Assembly (NCBI GenBank): GCA_965200885.1
Contig: OZ241737.1
Location: forward strand, 744,001-808,000
DNA from: MPNP01 sp026710155
GTDB lineage: Bacteria > Pseudomonadota > Alphaproteobacteria > Rhodobacterales > Rhodobacteraceae
Length of the DNA stretch: 64,000 nt
Direction: 5' to 3'
In this document: positions 36,947 through 46,889 of the stretch, one piece after another
How positions within the stretch are numbered: the stretch's first letter is position 1
Layout: the number at the start of each line of letters is the position of its first letter
Position numbers and translations under genes: made by a program
Notes under the pieces: model-generated
Database searches by the model: none
What the model saw: the letters and a program-made list of their open reading frames with translations, nothing else
Told to the model about the DNA's origin: nothing

Positions 36947-39900
36947 ATGCTTTACCAGAATCAAGACATGGAGTTCGATTTGTCCCAGATAACCAATGAT
37001 AACCCACCAAAGCGATGGTTTCAATTTACAGGGGGTAAAATTGCCTTATACAACGTGTCGAGAACAAATGGAGGCACCGGACTGTTACTTCGGGCAGATG
37101 ATCAGGACTGCCTTGAGCGACTCAGGCAAATGGCAGGAGAGATGGGATTTCTGGCAATTGCCAATCAACAAACCTTTTACCTCCCTACCAGGAACAAGGG
37201 TTGGGACCGGGAACTCCGGCAATTGGTTAGGGAGTTTGGGGGCAAGGAGATAAATCTTGCAAGCGGTGACGAATCAAACAGTTCGATTTCCTTGACGGAG
37301 ATAGAGTGGGATGAACACCAAAACCCGCATTTGGTTGACGACCGGAAACCTCCCGGATTGCAGTATATCGGCCAAAACTCCCATGGTATTGATATCTTCA
37401 ATGACTTTTCCGGCAACAGGTACAGCAAGAAAAACAACAGGGAGGGTGTTCCCGTGCTTCATTTGGAATCAAGGGATCATCACCACACCTATTATTTGCG
37501 GGCCAAATCCATTGAAGACTCGAAAACCCTTGCAGCAAGTATTCTACATATGGCCAGGGACCACTCGATCAGGGAAAGCGATTTTCGGGATCTGATGTCT
37601 GCCGCCCTCGAAAGGGAAACCCTGGAAGAAGGCGAACCAAATGAAACAGAATTCATGGCTGCGATCAAGGAGGAATTGGTTGAACAACTCCTTCAACAGG
37701 CAGTTGAAAATTCAGGAAATCGCAAGAGTTACCACACGGCAGTCAGGATGGCCCAACATCTCGGACCCTTGATTGAAACTGACCCAGATAGTGAAGAGGG
37801 GCTGTTGCCATCCATAAATTTGTTGATTTTGCTCAAAAGGCTGACCCGCCAAGACAAGGAGATTGACTATCTTGGTACGGGTTGGTTGGCCAAGGGGCTG
37901 CCAAGGATATATGCCAAAAAGAATTTTCAAACCCAGGTTTACGATCTGACCACTGCCCGGTCCGAGCAACTTGCGGAGAGGATTGCCAACATTCTGGGCC
38001 AAAGAAAAGCAGAGGGCAGAAGTCTGTTTTTTGTTTCAGATGAAGCGTCCTCAAGGCCCGTGGACGACATCAGGCACGAGATCGGGAAAACCTATACATT
38101 TGAAATTGTTGCTGAAATCCAGCCCCATGTAGCAATCGGAAATTATGGTGGCGACCCCACGACCCTTCTAATCATTGGTTCCAAAAGGGTACATGTTGAC
38201 CAAAGTGTTCCCGAGGCAGTCAAACGAACCTTCAAGGTCGATGGATTAAACGATCTGGACCGACTATACCAGGAAGTACTCAGATCCAAGAAAAGAATAA
38301 TCGAATGGGAAGAGGAGCACCAGAAGCCAGGAGTTGGCGCAGAGGATCTGGAAGAAAACGATCGGCAAAGGATTTATGTTCCTCTGTCAAAGGTATCGAA
38401 GACTTATACCATGATCCCCAAGGCACTGGAGAATTCAACCACCATTGCCCTGTCTCGTGTGGCAAAGGTTTTCGAGAAGGAGGGTGGTGTTGACTGTGTC
38501 GTGGCCAAATGGCTCGGCAAGACAGAGGAGGAGCTGGCTCAAGTCCTGATCGCGGAGCAGGTTGATGCAATCGCAATGGCCGAGGTTGCACGGAGGAGAA
38601 ACAGGGGATTTTTGCTGGCCGATCAGACTGGTATAGGCAAGGGCAGAAGCCTGGCCGCAATTTCTGCCAAAGCCATCAGGGAAGGCAAGAAGGTAATATA
38701 TTTCACGGAAAATACCGAAATCAATATCCCAGATGTCTGGCGGGATTTCAGAAGTATAAATGTTCTGGACCAATTGAAACCGATCATTCTGGCGGTGAAA
38801 ACCGTTACCCTATCCCGCAATGACAGTCCCATGAAAGGGCAAGGAGCAAGAGGTATTGGCCAAGTTGAAAATATACGGACCCTGCCTGCCAAATTGAGAA
38901 AGGAACTTTACCTCTCCGAACAATGGCCGGCGGAATGCAATCTTATCATCACCAATTATTCGCAGTTTCGGGGTGAGGATGTACCTTCGAGAAAATGGGC
39001 CAAAAATGCACTTGATAAGGACACACTCCTCGTACTAGACGAGTCCCAGAATGCGATAAGCTTTCGTTCACATACAGGTCAGGCCATCAGGGACATGATC
39101 GGGGCAGTTGGGCGTTCCAATGTCATTTTCTCGACGGCCACCCCAATGAGGAACCAGTATAATGGGGATCTATACAAGCCCCTTTTGCCCAATGTCGAGG
39201 GTTATCGACTCAACAATATCCTTAGAATCAAGTTTACGGGAGGTGAATCAGCCGAGGAGAGTTTTGCTTCAATGTTGGCCGAAGATGGTGTTTTCCTGCG
39301 TCGGGATCATGATCTGTCGAACATAGATTTTCAGGTGAGGCTGCCCAGGGATGAAACCATAGTCAGGTATCAGGGTATAATGGACAGGTTTTCCCCGCTG
39401 ATAGAACTGGTGCTTGATTGTTCACTCAGGGTAAGTGCCCTGGTGGGGCAGGCCAAGGGCAATCATTATACATGGTTGTTGAACAATGGCTTTGACAGGG
39501 CCACCGCTCAAACCGAGTCTGAAACATCAAACCAGTACGGCATGTCTCCGGGGAGCCATCTGGCACGACTTTCCAGGCTGATGATAAATGCCGTCAAGAT
39601 TGATCAGGTTGTGTCCGAGGTGATCAATGAAATCAATGAGGGACGCAAGCCTCTGATATCGTTTCATTCAACCGGCGAAGTCCTTCTGAACGAACTGGTT
39701 GCCGCCGGCAATGAAATCCTGCAATCCAAGGAGTTGAATTTAACCCTGGCTGACCAGATCAGGCGAGTTACCGACAGCATTTACAAAATTACCATTGCCA
39801 ACGAGGAGGTAGATGCCAGGGACCAATATGAGGATATAAAGCAATTGGCTGGTGAAATCGATGAAAAAATTGATTTGATCGATCCTGATTTGCCTGTTTC

Positions 39901-41986
39901 ACCGATTGATTCCCTGATAGACAAACTTGCTGAGAAGGAGATCAAGGTTGGGGAGATTTCAGGACGTAATCTGGCCTATCGGGACAATAAAATCATCAGG
40001 AAACCGAATACGGGTCGGCAACAAATCATTGAAAGATACAATAATGGTGAATTGGATGTACTCATGTACAATATGGCTGGTGCTACGGGTGGCTCCTACC
40101 ACTCTTCGGCTGATTTCAAGGATCAAAGGCCCCGTTCGCTGATTGAAATGGAAACACCTCTTGACATAATAAAGTATGTCCAATCACAGGGTCGAAGCAA
40201 TCGTTATGGTCAGGTTCACCGCCCCAGAGTTGTATCCGTAATGACCGGTCTGGTTCCGGAAATGCGGATCATGCAGCAGAGGAATTGCAAACTTCGGGCA
40301 ATGGGAGCCAGTGTCGACGGCAATCGATCTCATCCGTTACTGCTTGACGACATACCCGATTTCCTGAACATAATTGGTGATCAGGCGGCCAGACAGGTGA
40401 TTGAAGCCAATCCAGTTTATGCCAGAAAGCTTGGTTTCAGTGGTCCCATCAGCACGGATGGTGAGCAGGAAAACCATACCATAAATTTTGGCCAAAACCA
40501 AACCATCAATACAAGCAGCAGTCTCTCACAATCCTTTGCCAATAAAGTTCTATCACGATCCATTGTCCTGAATTCATCCGAGCAGACAGAGCTTGTTGAT
40601 TTACTACGCTATGAATTCGAAGCCATCGTCGAAGAGTTGGACAGTATCAATGCGAATCCTCTCAAACCAAAGGAGTTGGAAGGCTATATCGACATCAAGG
40701 CAAATGTTTTGTATTCCGGACAGGAGATAGACCATCGCGACATTGATTCCTCAGCCTTTTTAAGACCCCTGTACATTGCAACCGGTATTCACCATTTCCA
40801 CGAAGAACCAATCAGTAGTGAGGAACTGAGTAGCCTCGTTGGCAAATCACGAATTGTAGACGGAATTGATGGATTTGCCCCATTTGGGGAGCATTTGGAA
40901 TCCAATCTGGCAACATATCTACAGAATTTGCTCCCTCCGGGTATCAGTTTTGGGGATGCCATCGATAATCTCCACGATCAACCATATCGATTTAGACGCA
41001 AATTCGATATCCTGAAAAGACTGATTAGCCTGTTGAAAAAAATCAAACCCGGGGTTGTTATTCAAATTGATGATGGATCAACCAAGGATACATCCCTTCG
41101 TACGATTGTGAAGCTGTTTCCACCAAAAATACAGTTTGCCCATTTACCCCAGGCTTACAGAATAAAGATAATTTCTCCGGGAGATTCGGAACCAAGTCAG
41201 ATTTTTCTTAACAGACTGGTTGCCATGCCTGAAAATTCCATCCGCTTTCAAATGGGCCTCTATTCAGGTGAAAACCTGCGGCATCTGAAGGAGTTCAACA
41301 AACAAAGTCAAATGGAACGCAAGACACCTGTACAAATTCTGGTCGGCAATCATTTAGCGGCCATAGGGGAAGCCAATCAACACAGATTGGGTGCCCTTTC
41401 TCTCTTCAGGGACAAATATGGAGTTCTACAAAGAGGCGTTGTCATGAGCAAGGGAAATGTTGACTTGACAAAGTTACCTGTAGCCGTACCGTCTGGTCGG
41501 GTGGCAATCGCCCTGACAAATTTGTTGATCGGGAACAAGTTAAAGGGTCAAAGTATTTGTTTCAGGGTAAATTCCGGCAAGGAAGAGATTGTTTGCATTC
41601 GACTTTTCAGAAGCCGATTTGATGTTCATGCCCTAAGGGGATATTTCACTTTTCCCTACGAAGAGAAACAATTCAGACCTGATGGTGAGGAAGAATTTGG
41701 TGCTGAAAGCTTTTACAGCAACCGTCAGGAACTCGGAAAAATATTCCGGGTTGAACCCAAGGGAAATTATTCTGGCAATGCCACCAACCTGTGTTTTGAT
41801 TTTCCTGAACACAGAAACCTTTATCAAACCATTTTTTCAAACCTTGAGGGTCTCCCCCTGACTACGGATTGGTGGAACAGGAATAAAATCAGTGAAATTA
41901 TCAAGGATGTGGAATCCAACAGGCTCAACCTTAAATACAGTTTTCTTGAGAAGAGGGAAAATCTGGTGAGGAGTCTGTTTGATTAA
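36947..41986 (+). CDS. Strawberry-notch (SNO)-type giant helicase
   Basis: A 1,679-residue cytoplasmic protein. The central superfamily 2 helicase core has the SNO family hallmark AEQVDAIAMAEV followed by Walker A DQTGIGKGR (559-567), DESQ as the DExx box (698-701), STATPM as motif III, and QGRSNRYGQ (about 1081-1089) as motif VI. Phage and plasmid relatives (DarB-like) fuse such a helicase to an N6-methyltransferase and protect incoming DNA from restriction. Here the ~540-residue N-terminal part shows no NPPY/DPPY motif that I can see, so it is either a degenerate methyltransferase or another module. The ~500 C-terminal residues are unassigned. Confidence 0.85.
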   Translation: MLYQNQDMEFDLSQITNDNPPKRWFQFTGGKIALYNVSRTNGGTGLLLRADDQDCLERLRQMAGEMGFLAIANQQTFYLPTRNKGWDRELRQLVREFGGKEINLASGDESNSSISLTEIEWDEHQNPHLVDDRKPPGLQYIGQNSHGIDIFNDFSGNRYSKKNNREGVPVLHLESRDHHHTYYLRAKSIEDSKTLAASILHMARDHSIRESDFRDLMSAALERETLEEGEPNETEFMAAIKEELVEQLLQQAVENSGNRKSYHTAVRMAQHLGPLIETDPDSEEGLLPSINLLILLKRLTRQDKEIDYLGTGWLAKGLPRIYAKKNFQTQVYDLTTARSEQLAERIANILGQRKAEGRSLFFVSDEASSRPVDDIRHEIGKTYTFEIVAEIQPHVAIGNYGGDPTTLLIIGSKRVHVDQSVPEAVKRTFKVDGLNDLDRLYQEVLRSKKRIIEWEEEHQKPGVGAEDLEENDRQRIYVPLSKVSKTYTMIPKALENSTTIALSRVAKVFEKEGGVDCVVAKWLGKTEEELAQVLIAEQVDAIAMAEVARRRNRGFLLADQTGIGKGRSLAAISAKAIREGKKVIYFTENTEINIPDVWRDFRSINVLDQLKPIILAVKTVTLSRNDSPMKGQGARGIGQVENIRTLPAKLRKELYLSEQWPAECNLIITNYSQFRGEDVPSRKWAKNALDKDTLLVLDESQNAISFRSHTGQAIRDMIGAVGRSNVIFSTATPMRNQYNGDLYKPLLPNVEGYRLNNILRIKFTGGESAEESFASMLAEDGVFLRRDHDLSNIDFQVRLPRDETIVRYQGIMDRFSPLIELVLDCSLRVSALVGQAKGNHYTWLLNNGFDRATAQTESETSNQYGMSPGSHLARLSRLMINAVKIDQVVSEVINEINEGRKPLISFHSTGEVLLNELVAAGNEILQSKELNLTLADQIRRVTDSIYKITIANEEVDARDQYEDIKQLAGEIDEKIDLIDPDLPVSPIDSLIDKLAEKEIKVGEISGRNLAYRDNKIIRKPNTGRQQIIERYNNGELDVLMYNMAGATGGSYHSSADFKDQRPRSLIEMETPLDIIKYVQSQGRSNRYGQVHRPRVVSVMTGLVPEMRIMQQRNCKLRAMGASVDGNRSHPLLLDDIPDFLNIIGDQAARQVIEANPVYARKLGFSGPISTDGEQENHTINFGQNQTINTSSSLSQSFANKVLSRSIVLNSSEQTELVDLLRYEFEAIVEELDSINANPLKPKELEGYIDIKANVLYSGQEIDHRDIDSSAFLRPLYIATGIHHFHEEPISSEELSSLVGKSRIVDGIDGFAPFGEHLESNLATYLQNLLPPGISFGDAIDNLHDQPYRFRRKFDILKRLISLLKKIKPGVVIQIDDGSTKDTSLRTIVKLFPPKIQFAHLPQAYRIKIISPGDSEPSQIFLNRLVAMPENSIRFQMGLYSGENLRHLKEFNKQSQMERKTPVQILVGNHLAAIGEANQHRLGALSLFRDKYGVLQRGVVMSKGNVDLTKLPVAVPSGRVAIALTNLLIGNKLKGQSICFRVNSGKEEIVCIRLFRSRFDVHALRGYFTFPYEEKQFRPDGEEEFGAESFYSNRQELGKIFRVEPKGNYSGNATNLCFDFPEHRNLYQTIFSNLEGLPLTTDWWNRNKISEIIKDVESNRLNLKYSFLEKRENLVRSLFD

Positions 41987-42172
41987 ATGTTAAATGATAT
42001 ACTTACAATCAACTCGAATCTTTGATGAGAAATTTGACCTATTAACCCAAGCTAGATAATTAACCCAATCAAATATAGAACTAAATATCGGCATAAAAAT
42101 TACCGAATAATTTTTTACTACATGTAAGTTACTGAAGTAGTAATTTAAGTACCTTTGTTAGGAGAAAGGAAC

Positions 42173-42313
42173 ATGACTGAGGCACTTAAAGTTACAGGTT
42201 CAATACCGATTGATTTGGCTGTTTTTCTACCATTCCAATATCAACAAGTAAATGTAAATTTAGGAAATATTCCAATACCAGAGCTAAATGGCTTACGGTT
42301 TTTTGAAATTTAG
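42173..42313 (+). CDS. Small ORF of 46 codons with strong ribosome site
   Basis: ATG at 42173 follows GGAGAAAGGA, one of the best ribosome binding sites in the window. The product (MTEALKVTGSIPIDLAVFLP...) ends at an in-frame TAG at 42311, after which the same frame stays open for another 25 codons (LDDHGASELMSQIKIEIS...) to TAA at 42389, inside the 3' end of the convergent phosphatase gene. It is either a truly small protein or a gene cut by an amber mutation. Not recognised. Confidence 0.45.
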   Translation: MTEALKVTGSIPIDLAVFLPFQYQQVNVNLGNIPIPELNGLRFFEI

Positions 42314-42365
42314 CTTGATGATCACGGTGCGAGTGAATTAATGTCTCAAATCAAAATAGAGATCT

Positions 42366-43154
42366 CTACAAGTGCTCGGAAAGATAAATAATTTCCTGAA
42401 CCAGATTAGGACTAGCCACAATAGCCTTTCCACCATTGGCCATCATATCAGGTAAATCCAGATACATTACTTTACCTCCTGCTTCCTCAACGATTAACAT
42501 TGCTGCCAGACAATCCCAAGCATTCATATGGCTTTCCAGATAACCGATATATCTGCCACAAGATACATATGTTATACTGATAGCTCCGGAACCATTACGA
42601 TTAAAGATACCATTCCTTTTTACCAACTCAGCTAGCATATCGGCAATATTGCTTTTGGCATCCTTGGTTGATGTCCCAACACCGACCAAACCATCATGCA
42701 AACCCTGTGATAAACTTGGAATATTGGGTTTTCCATTCATATAGGACCCTTGCCCCCTACAGGCGTAAAACATTTCTTCATGTACTGGGTCATATACAAC
42801 ACCGATTTGAGTTTCCTGGTCATCTACACAAGCCAATACCACGGCCCAGACCGAAATTCCCCTCACGAAATTGGCTGTACCATCAATGGGGTCAATGATC
42901 CAGGAATAGGGTGAGTTTCCAGGGTCCTTGTTTTGAAATTCCTCGCCTATCAACCCATCATCAGGAAAATATTTTGACAATTTATCCCGAATTAAAACTT
43001 CGACTTCCCGGTCCGCTTCAGATACCAGGTCCTGTACCCCTTTTTTTTCAACTTTCAGATTTTCGAGATTTCCAAATCTGTTCAGCGCCAGCTCTCCGGC
43101 ATCCTTGCAAATCTCCAAAGCGGCATCAAGCCGCTGTTTCAATTGTTCATCCAT
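42366..43154 (-). CDS. Inositol monophosphatase family protein
   Basis: A Mg-dependent phosphatase of 262 residues (SuhB/HisN/CysQ superfamily). The metal-binding motifs are GEEF near residue 73, DPIDGT at 88-93 and WDCLAAMLIVEEAGG near 215. It hydrolyses small phosphomonoesters; the true substrate (inositol phosphate, histidinol phosphate or PAP) cannot be read from sequence. It starts directly behind the stop of the amidotransferase gene, so the two form an operon. Confidence 0.9.
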   Translation of the reverse strand: MDEQLKQRLDAALEICKDAGELALNRFGNLENLKVEKKGVQDLVSEADREVEVLIRDKLSKYFPDDGLIGEEFQNKDPGNSPYSWIIDPIDGTANFVRGISVWAVVLACVDDQETQIGVVYDPVHEEMFYACRGQGSYMNGKPNIPSLSQGLHDGLVGVGTSTKDAKSNIADMLAELVKRNGIFNRNGSGAISITYVSCGRYIGYLESHMNAWDCLAAMLIVEEAGGKVMYLDLPDMMANGGKAIVASPNLVQEIIYLSEHL

Positions 43155-43886
43155 CTATGTTTCCTGACGTTTTGAAAAGGAATACTCAAGGAAGTTCACC
43201 ATCAACCCAGCGAATTTTTCACTTTCGTTTTGGGACTTGATTTGGTTCTTGCCTTTTTTCCAAAGTTCTTGATCAATCTCATTATTATCAAGCATGTAAT
43301 CTAGGAGTTGATACATGAAATCAAAGGACATTTCAGGGTGATATTGGGTAGTAAAGAAATGATCCCCGATTTTAAAGGAAGCAAAATTACAGTAAGAGTT
43401 GGAACCAACGGGCATCGCTTTTTCGGGCAACTCAAAAACCTCTTCACAATGGGCTGAATATAGACTTATGGAAGCAATATCAGCCTGATTCCAATCTTTA
43501 AACGAATGAAAATCTGTTTCAGCTCTTCCCAATTGCCATCCCGAAGGGTTTTTATCTACCTTACCACCCAGTGCCTTGGCAATGGCCTGATGTCCAAAAC
43601 AACATCCGACCGTTGGCTTCTTGTGTTCATCCAGCTCTTGGATAAATCTCAAAAGATTGTCTATCCAGACCTTGGGGTCATTTACGGAAGCAGGGCTTCC
43701 GGTAATTACATAACCATCATATTGGTCAATGGATTCGGGAAAAACATTATCCATGACCGGAATTACGTGAAAATCCCAGTCGGGTCTATGTGGTGAAAGG
43801 ATGGAAATGAATTTTTCACCATCATCAGGAAACCTCAATGCAAATTCTGAAGTGTCATTACTGGTTAAAAGAATAGCGATGTTCAT
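43155..43886 (-). CDS. Class I glutamine amidotransferase (GMP synthase-like)
   Basis: A stand-alone GATase1 domain of 243 residues. The nucleophile elbow is GCCFGHQ with C96, and the catalytic His is in TTQYHPEMS. The oxyanion loop reads GYVITGSPASVND. Such free-standing proteins resemble the N-terminal half of GuaA but often act as gamma-glutamyl hydrolases; which applies here is open. It is the first gene of a pair with the inositol monophosphatase. Confidence 0.87.
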   Translation of the reverse strand: MNIAILLTSNDTSEFALRFPDDGEKFISILSPHRPDWDFHVIPVMDNVFPESIDQYDGYVITGSPASVNDPKVWIDNLLRFIQELDEHKKPTVGCCFGHQAIAKALGGKVDKNPSGWQLGRAETDFHSFKDWNQADIASISLYSAHCEEVFELPEKAMPVGSNSYCNFASFKIGDHFFTTQYHPEMSFDFMYQLLDYMLDNNEIDQELWKKGKNQIKSQNESEKFAGLMVNFLEYSFSKRQET

Positions 43887-43963
43887 AATTTTTCTACTAC
43901 CAGAATCCTTTGTTCAAAATTAATGAAACATGCAAGAAGCAGTTTTAATCGGAATAGCAACAC

Positions 43964-44530
43964 TCAATGAAGTTCAATCACACCCAAGGTGATGTAGGTT
44001 GAACCATACCTTCTTGCAAATTGCTCTGACCAATGGGAACTAGAGGGAACAGGTGCGCCACTTTCAATGACAAGAATACATTCATTTGCCAACCATTCAC
44101 CTTTGAGTGCACTTAGTATGGCAGTTTCTAAGAGGTTTTGCCGGTAGGGAGGATCCAGGAATACCAAATCATGTGAATACCCCTTGTTGGGAGGAAGTCG
44201 GGTTGCATCTGCATGTAATAATGTTGAGTTATCAATCGCTTGGGCTTTGAAGAGATTTCTTTCGAGTAGTGAAAGGTTGTATTTATTCCTTTCAATAAAC
44301 GTGGCAGCTTTTGCTCCTCTTGACAAGGCTTCCATGCCAAGCGCACCCGTACCAGCGAATAAATCCAGAACTGAGCTATCCGTAACAAGATTTCCCAGAG
44401 GACCATGGGTCAGAATATCGAACATGCTTTCACGAATCCTGCCCGAAGTTGGTCTAAGTGTTTTTCTGTCCTTTTGAGGATTAGGGGTATGAAGTTTCAA
44501 TCCCTTATATTTGCCTGCACTAATTCGCAT
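43964..44530 (-). CDS. rsmD: 16S rRNA (guanine(966)-N(2))-methyltransferase
   Basis: A 188-residue Rossmann methyltransferase that modifies G966 of 16S rRNA in the assembled small subunit. The family start MRISAGKYKGLKL, the AdoMet motif LDLFAGTGALGMEALSRGA and the catalytic LVFLDPPYRQ are all present. Length is typical. It stands alone on the minus strand. Confidence 0.93.
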   Translation of the reverse strand: MRISAGKYKGLKLHTPNPQKDRKTLRPTSGRIRESMFDILTHGPLGNLVTDSSVLDLFAGTGALGMEALSRGAKAATFIERNKYNLSLLERNLFKAQAIDNSTLLHADATRLPPNKGYSHDLVFLDPPYRQNLLETAILSALKGEWLANECILVIESGAPVPSSSHWSEQFARRYGSTYITLGVIELH

Positions 44531-44775
44531 GTTTCACAATTTGTAATGTAAATGTTGAGAGAATCTCATAACAACGATGGACAAATCGTTATCTTCAATC
44601 CTACAGGGAAATTATATTGTTTATAATTCACTTGGATTGGTTTTAGTTCACTTTCAGAGGTGATTGGTATTTTTCTCAGGTATAAATGAGATTTCGCAAG
44701 ATAATGATATGGTTTTTTTATGGTTGGGTCTGATACCAAACCCAATTTCCCATCAACAACCAAACCATGGAAATG

Positions 44776-44961
44776 TTATTCATTGGAAATATATTTTTTC
44801 AATTCATCACCACTTTTCTTGACCACCTTGCCATCCTCCCATACGACAGCATAGTGACCTAGCTTCCACTTCTCTTCCAAGGCCTTTCTGACTGCCTGGC
44901 GAAGGCCTTCCAAATGTTGGAGGGCTTCTGCTGGAGGAGAGTCTGTTTTTATAATATTCAT
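44776..44961 (-). CDS. Small partner protein of zeta-like kinase (possible antitoxin)
   Basis: A 61-residue charged helical protein (LEGLRQAVRKALEEKWKLGH, then YAVVWEDGKVVKKSGDELKK). Its ATG overlaps the stop of the zeta-toxin-like gene by 4 bp (ATGA), so the two are translated together. The size and tight coupling suggest an antitoxin, although the toxin-first order is the reverse of epsilon-zeta. The sequence family is not recognised by name. Confidence 0.7.
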   Translation of the reverse strand: MNIIKTDSPPAEALQHLEGLRQAVRKALEEKWKLGHYAVVWEDGKVVKKSGDELKKYISNE

Positions 44962-45530
44962 TTGCCAATTCCTTGAAGAATCCGGAATAAGTATTCATCA
45001 ATTATATACTGATCAATGCCTTGTTGTACAAAAACAAGTTTTGGTGGGTTTTCATGATTCATATAGCAAAGGCATTCATCTGCGATATGACAGTATTCGT
45101 TTAACAGCAATTGAAGGCTTCGGGGAAACCGTCTGACTATATCCCTCTTTGGTATATTGTGTCCACCGCGACTAACCCGCTCGGCAACCCGATTTATTGA
45201 TAACTCAACATTGGGCAGTGCCAGATAGATTAAAACAACTATCCATCCATTAGCATGAAGATGATCAATAAACCGCAGGTAGGTGCGACCTGATAATGTG
45301 GTTTCAAAAGCAAAATCATTTTGATCAATCACACATTTCTCGAGTTCATTCAAAAACAAGCGACTTGCTGTGAGCAATTTCCTTTCAGGTGATAAAGGTG
45401 AAATTCCAGCAGCTATGAGATCTGCATTAATGAAATTGACATCCTCTGATAGCTGTGTCAGATAATCCAATGCAAAAGTTGTTTTTCCTGCGCCGTTAGG
45501 ACCGGCAAAAATCCAGCAGGTAGGCATCAA
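44958..45530 (-). CDS. Zeta-toxin-like P-loop kinase
   Basis: A 190-residue P-loop protein with Walker A GPNGAGKTT (residues 10-18), FINADLIA as the zeta-type substrate loop, and FAFETTLSGRTY as the second conserved block. Zeta toxins phosphorylate UDP-N-acetyl sugars and block wall synthesis; chromosomal relatives of this short type may phosphorylate other substrates. The RVAERVSRGGHNIP segment is the lid with its arginines. It is followed by an overlapping 61-codon gene, forming a toxin-antitoxin-like pair. Confidence 0.82.
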   Translation of the reverse strand: MMPTCWIFAGPNGAGKTTFALDYLTQLSEDVNFINADLIAAGISPLSPERKLLTASRLFLNELEKCVIDQNDFAFETTLSGRTYLRFIDHLHANGWIVVLIYLALPNVELSINRVAERVSRGGHNIPKRDIVRRFPRSLQLLLNEYCHIADECLCYMNHENPPKLVFVQQGIDQYIIDEYLFRILQGIGK

Positions 45531-45588
45531 ACAGTGTCCTTGACAGTCAAAAGTTATTCCATATCTGGTTTTGGGTTATCGGTCCTGG

Positions 45589-46806
45589 CTAACGTTTGCT
45601 TCTCAGAAGTTGCTTTAAATCGCTGTCGGGGTTGCCCAGGGTCTCAGCATCAACGGTAATTCCCTGCTCCAGGATACGCTTGCCAACCATATAGGACCTT
45701 GGATCATTTATGGCATCCACAGCAATGAGGTCATCATCCCGCATATACCAGAAGCTGACAGAATCTTCCAAATTGCCCTGTCTGGTAATTATGCTTGTAT
45801 ATCCATTCCCCAAGCCGGAAATCTGAAGCTTGGCCTCATATTGATCTGTCCAGAACCATGGTACAAATTCATAGTCCTTGTCAGCCCCCATTATGTTTTC
45901 TGCCACCGTTTCGGACTGGTCGATGGCATTTTGTACGCTTTCCAACCTGATAAAGGTGTCCTGCCACGGAAAGGAGGTACAATCACCTGATGCCCAGATA
46001 TTGGTGTGAGAGGTTTGCCCATTTGCATTGACCCTGATGCCATTTGAAATGTCAAGCCCTGCTTCTTTTGCCAGCGCGATGCCCGGCTGGACACCTATAC
46101 CGACAATGACAAAATCGACATCCAATTCATCGTCGTTTGACAACACGGCTTTTTGAACCCTTTCGTTACCTTCCAATTGTTTCAATCCAACACCTTCCAG
46201 CAATCGTGCACCCTTGATGGTATGAAGGTTTCTGAAATAAGCAGATGTTTCTGGTGCAACGACACGCTGCATGATTCTTTCAGCAGCTTCCACGATGGTT
46301 ACCTGCAAACCTTTGGAAATCAGGGCAGATGCGGTTTCCAAACCAATAAATCCTCCACCAACAACCAAAACCTTTCTGTTTTCTTCAAGTTCAGCTTGCA
46401 GGGCAGTGATGTCGGCAAGATCCCTGATGTAATAAAGACCTCCCAAATCACCTCCAAGACTGGCCGGCAGTTTTGTTGGATGAGAGCCGGTGGTCAATAC
46501 CAAATGGTCATAAGGGATTGATTGACCGTTAGCTTTTACACAGGAGGCATTCAAATTGATTTCCTCACAACGGATACCCAGCATCAAGTCGATGCCATTT
46601 TCCGTGTAATATGATTGCTGGCGAAGGTATAGCCTTGTTTTTTCCATTTCCCCGGTCAGGTATTTCTTGGAAAGAGGAGGTCTTTGGTAGGGTAATTCAG
46701 GTTCACCGCAAATCATGGTTATCTTGCCTGAATAATCCAATGCCCGTAATTTTGACACCACTGACAATCCAGCCTGGCCTCCTCCGACGACAACTATCCT
46801 TTCCAT
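45589..46806 (-). CDS. NAD(P)H-dependent ferredoxin/rubredoxin-type reductase
   Basis: A two-dinucleotide-binding flavoprotein of 405 residues. FAD is bound by VVVGGGQAGLSVVSKLR at the N-terminus, and NAD(P)H by VLVVGGGFIGLETASALIS near residue 150. The block PYQRPPLSKKYL and the C-terminal reductase domain (WFWTDQYEAKLQISGLG) place it with rhodocoxin/putidaredoxin-type reductases that pass electrons to a small ferredoxin. No partner P450 or ferredoxin gene lies nearby. It diverges from the peroxiredoxin gene over an 83-bp gap, so regulation may be shared. Confidence 0.9.
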   Translation of the reverse strand: MERIVVVGGGQAGLSVVSKLRALDYSGKITMICGEPELPYQRPPLSKKYLTGEMEKTRLYLRQQSYYTENGIDLMLGIRCEEINLNASCVKANGQSIPYDHLVLTTGSHPTKLPASLGGDLGGLYYIRDLADITALQAELEENRKVLVVGGGFIGLETASALISKGLQVTIVEAAERIMQRVVAPETSAYFRNLHTIKGARLLEGVGLKQLEGNERVQKAVLSNDDELDVDFVIVGIGVQPGIALAKEAGLDISNGIRVNANGQTSHTNIWASGDCTSFPWQDTFIRLESVQNAIDQSETVAENIMGADKDYEFVPWFWTDQYEAKLQISGLGNGYTSIITRQGNLEDSVSFWYMRDDDLIAVDAINDPRSYMVGKRILEQGITVDAETLGNPDSDLKQLLRSKR

Positions 46807-46889
46807 AAATCATTCCTAAATGATATCAATACAATATAAAGTAAATTAATCATTGTATATTTTGTGATAAAGAAAAATGAAGGAATATT

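Noticed and set aside
43030..43050. Run of eight T in the inositol monophosphatase gene
   Set aside because: The frame is continuous through it and encodes a normal Lys-rich turn; no sign of frame switching.
44566..44763. Minus-strand frame of 65 codons next to rsmD
   Set aside because: No ribosome site, no family resemblance, and composition like intergenic DNA.
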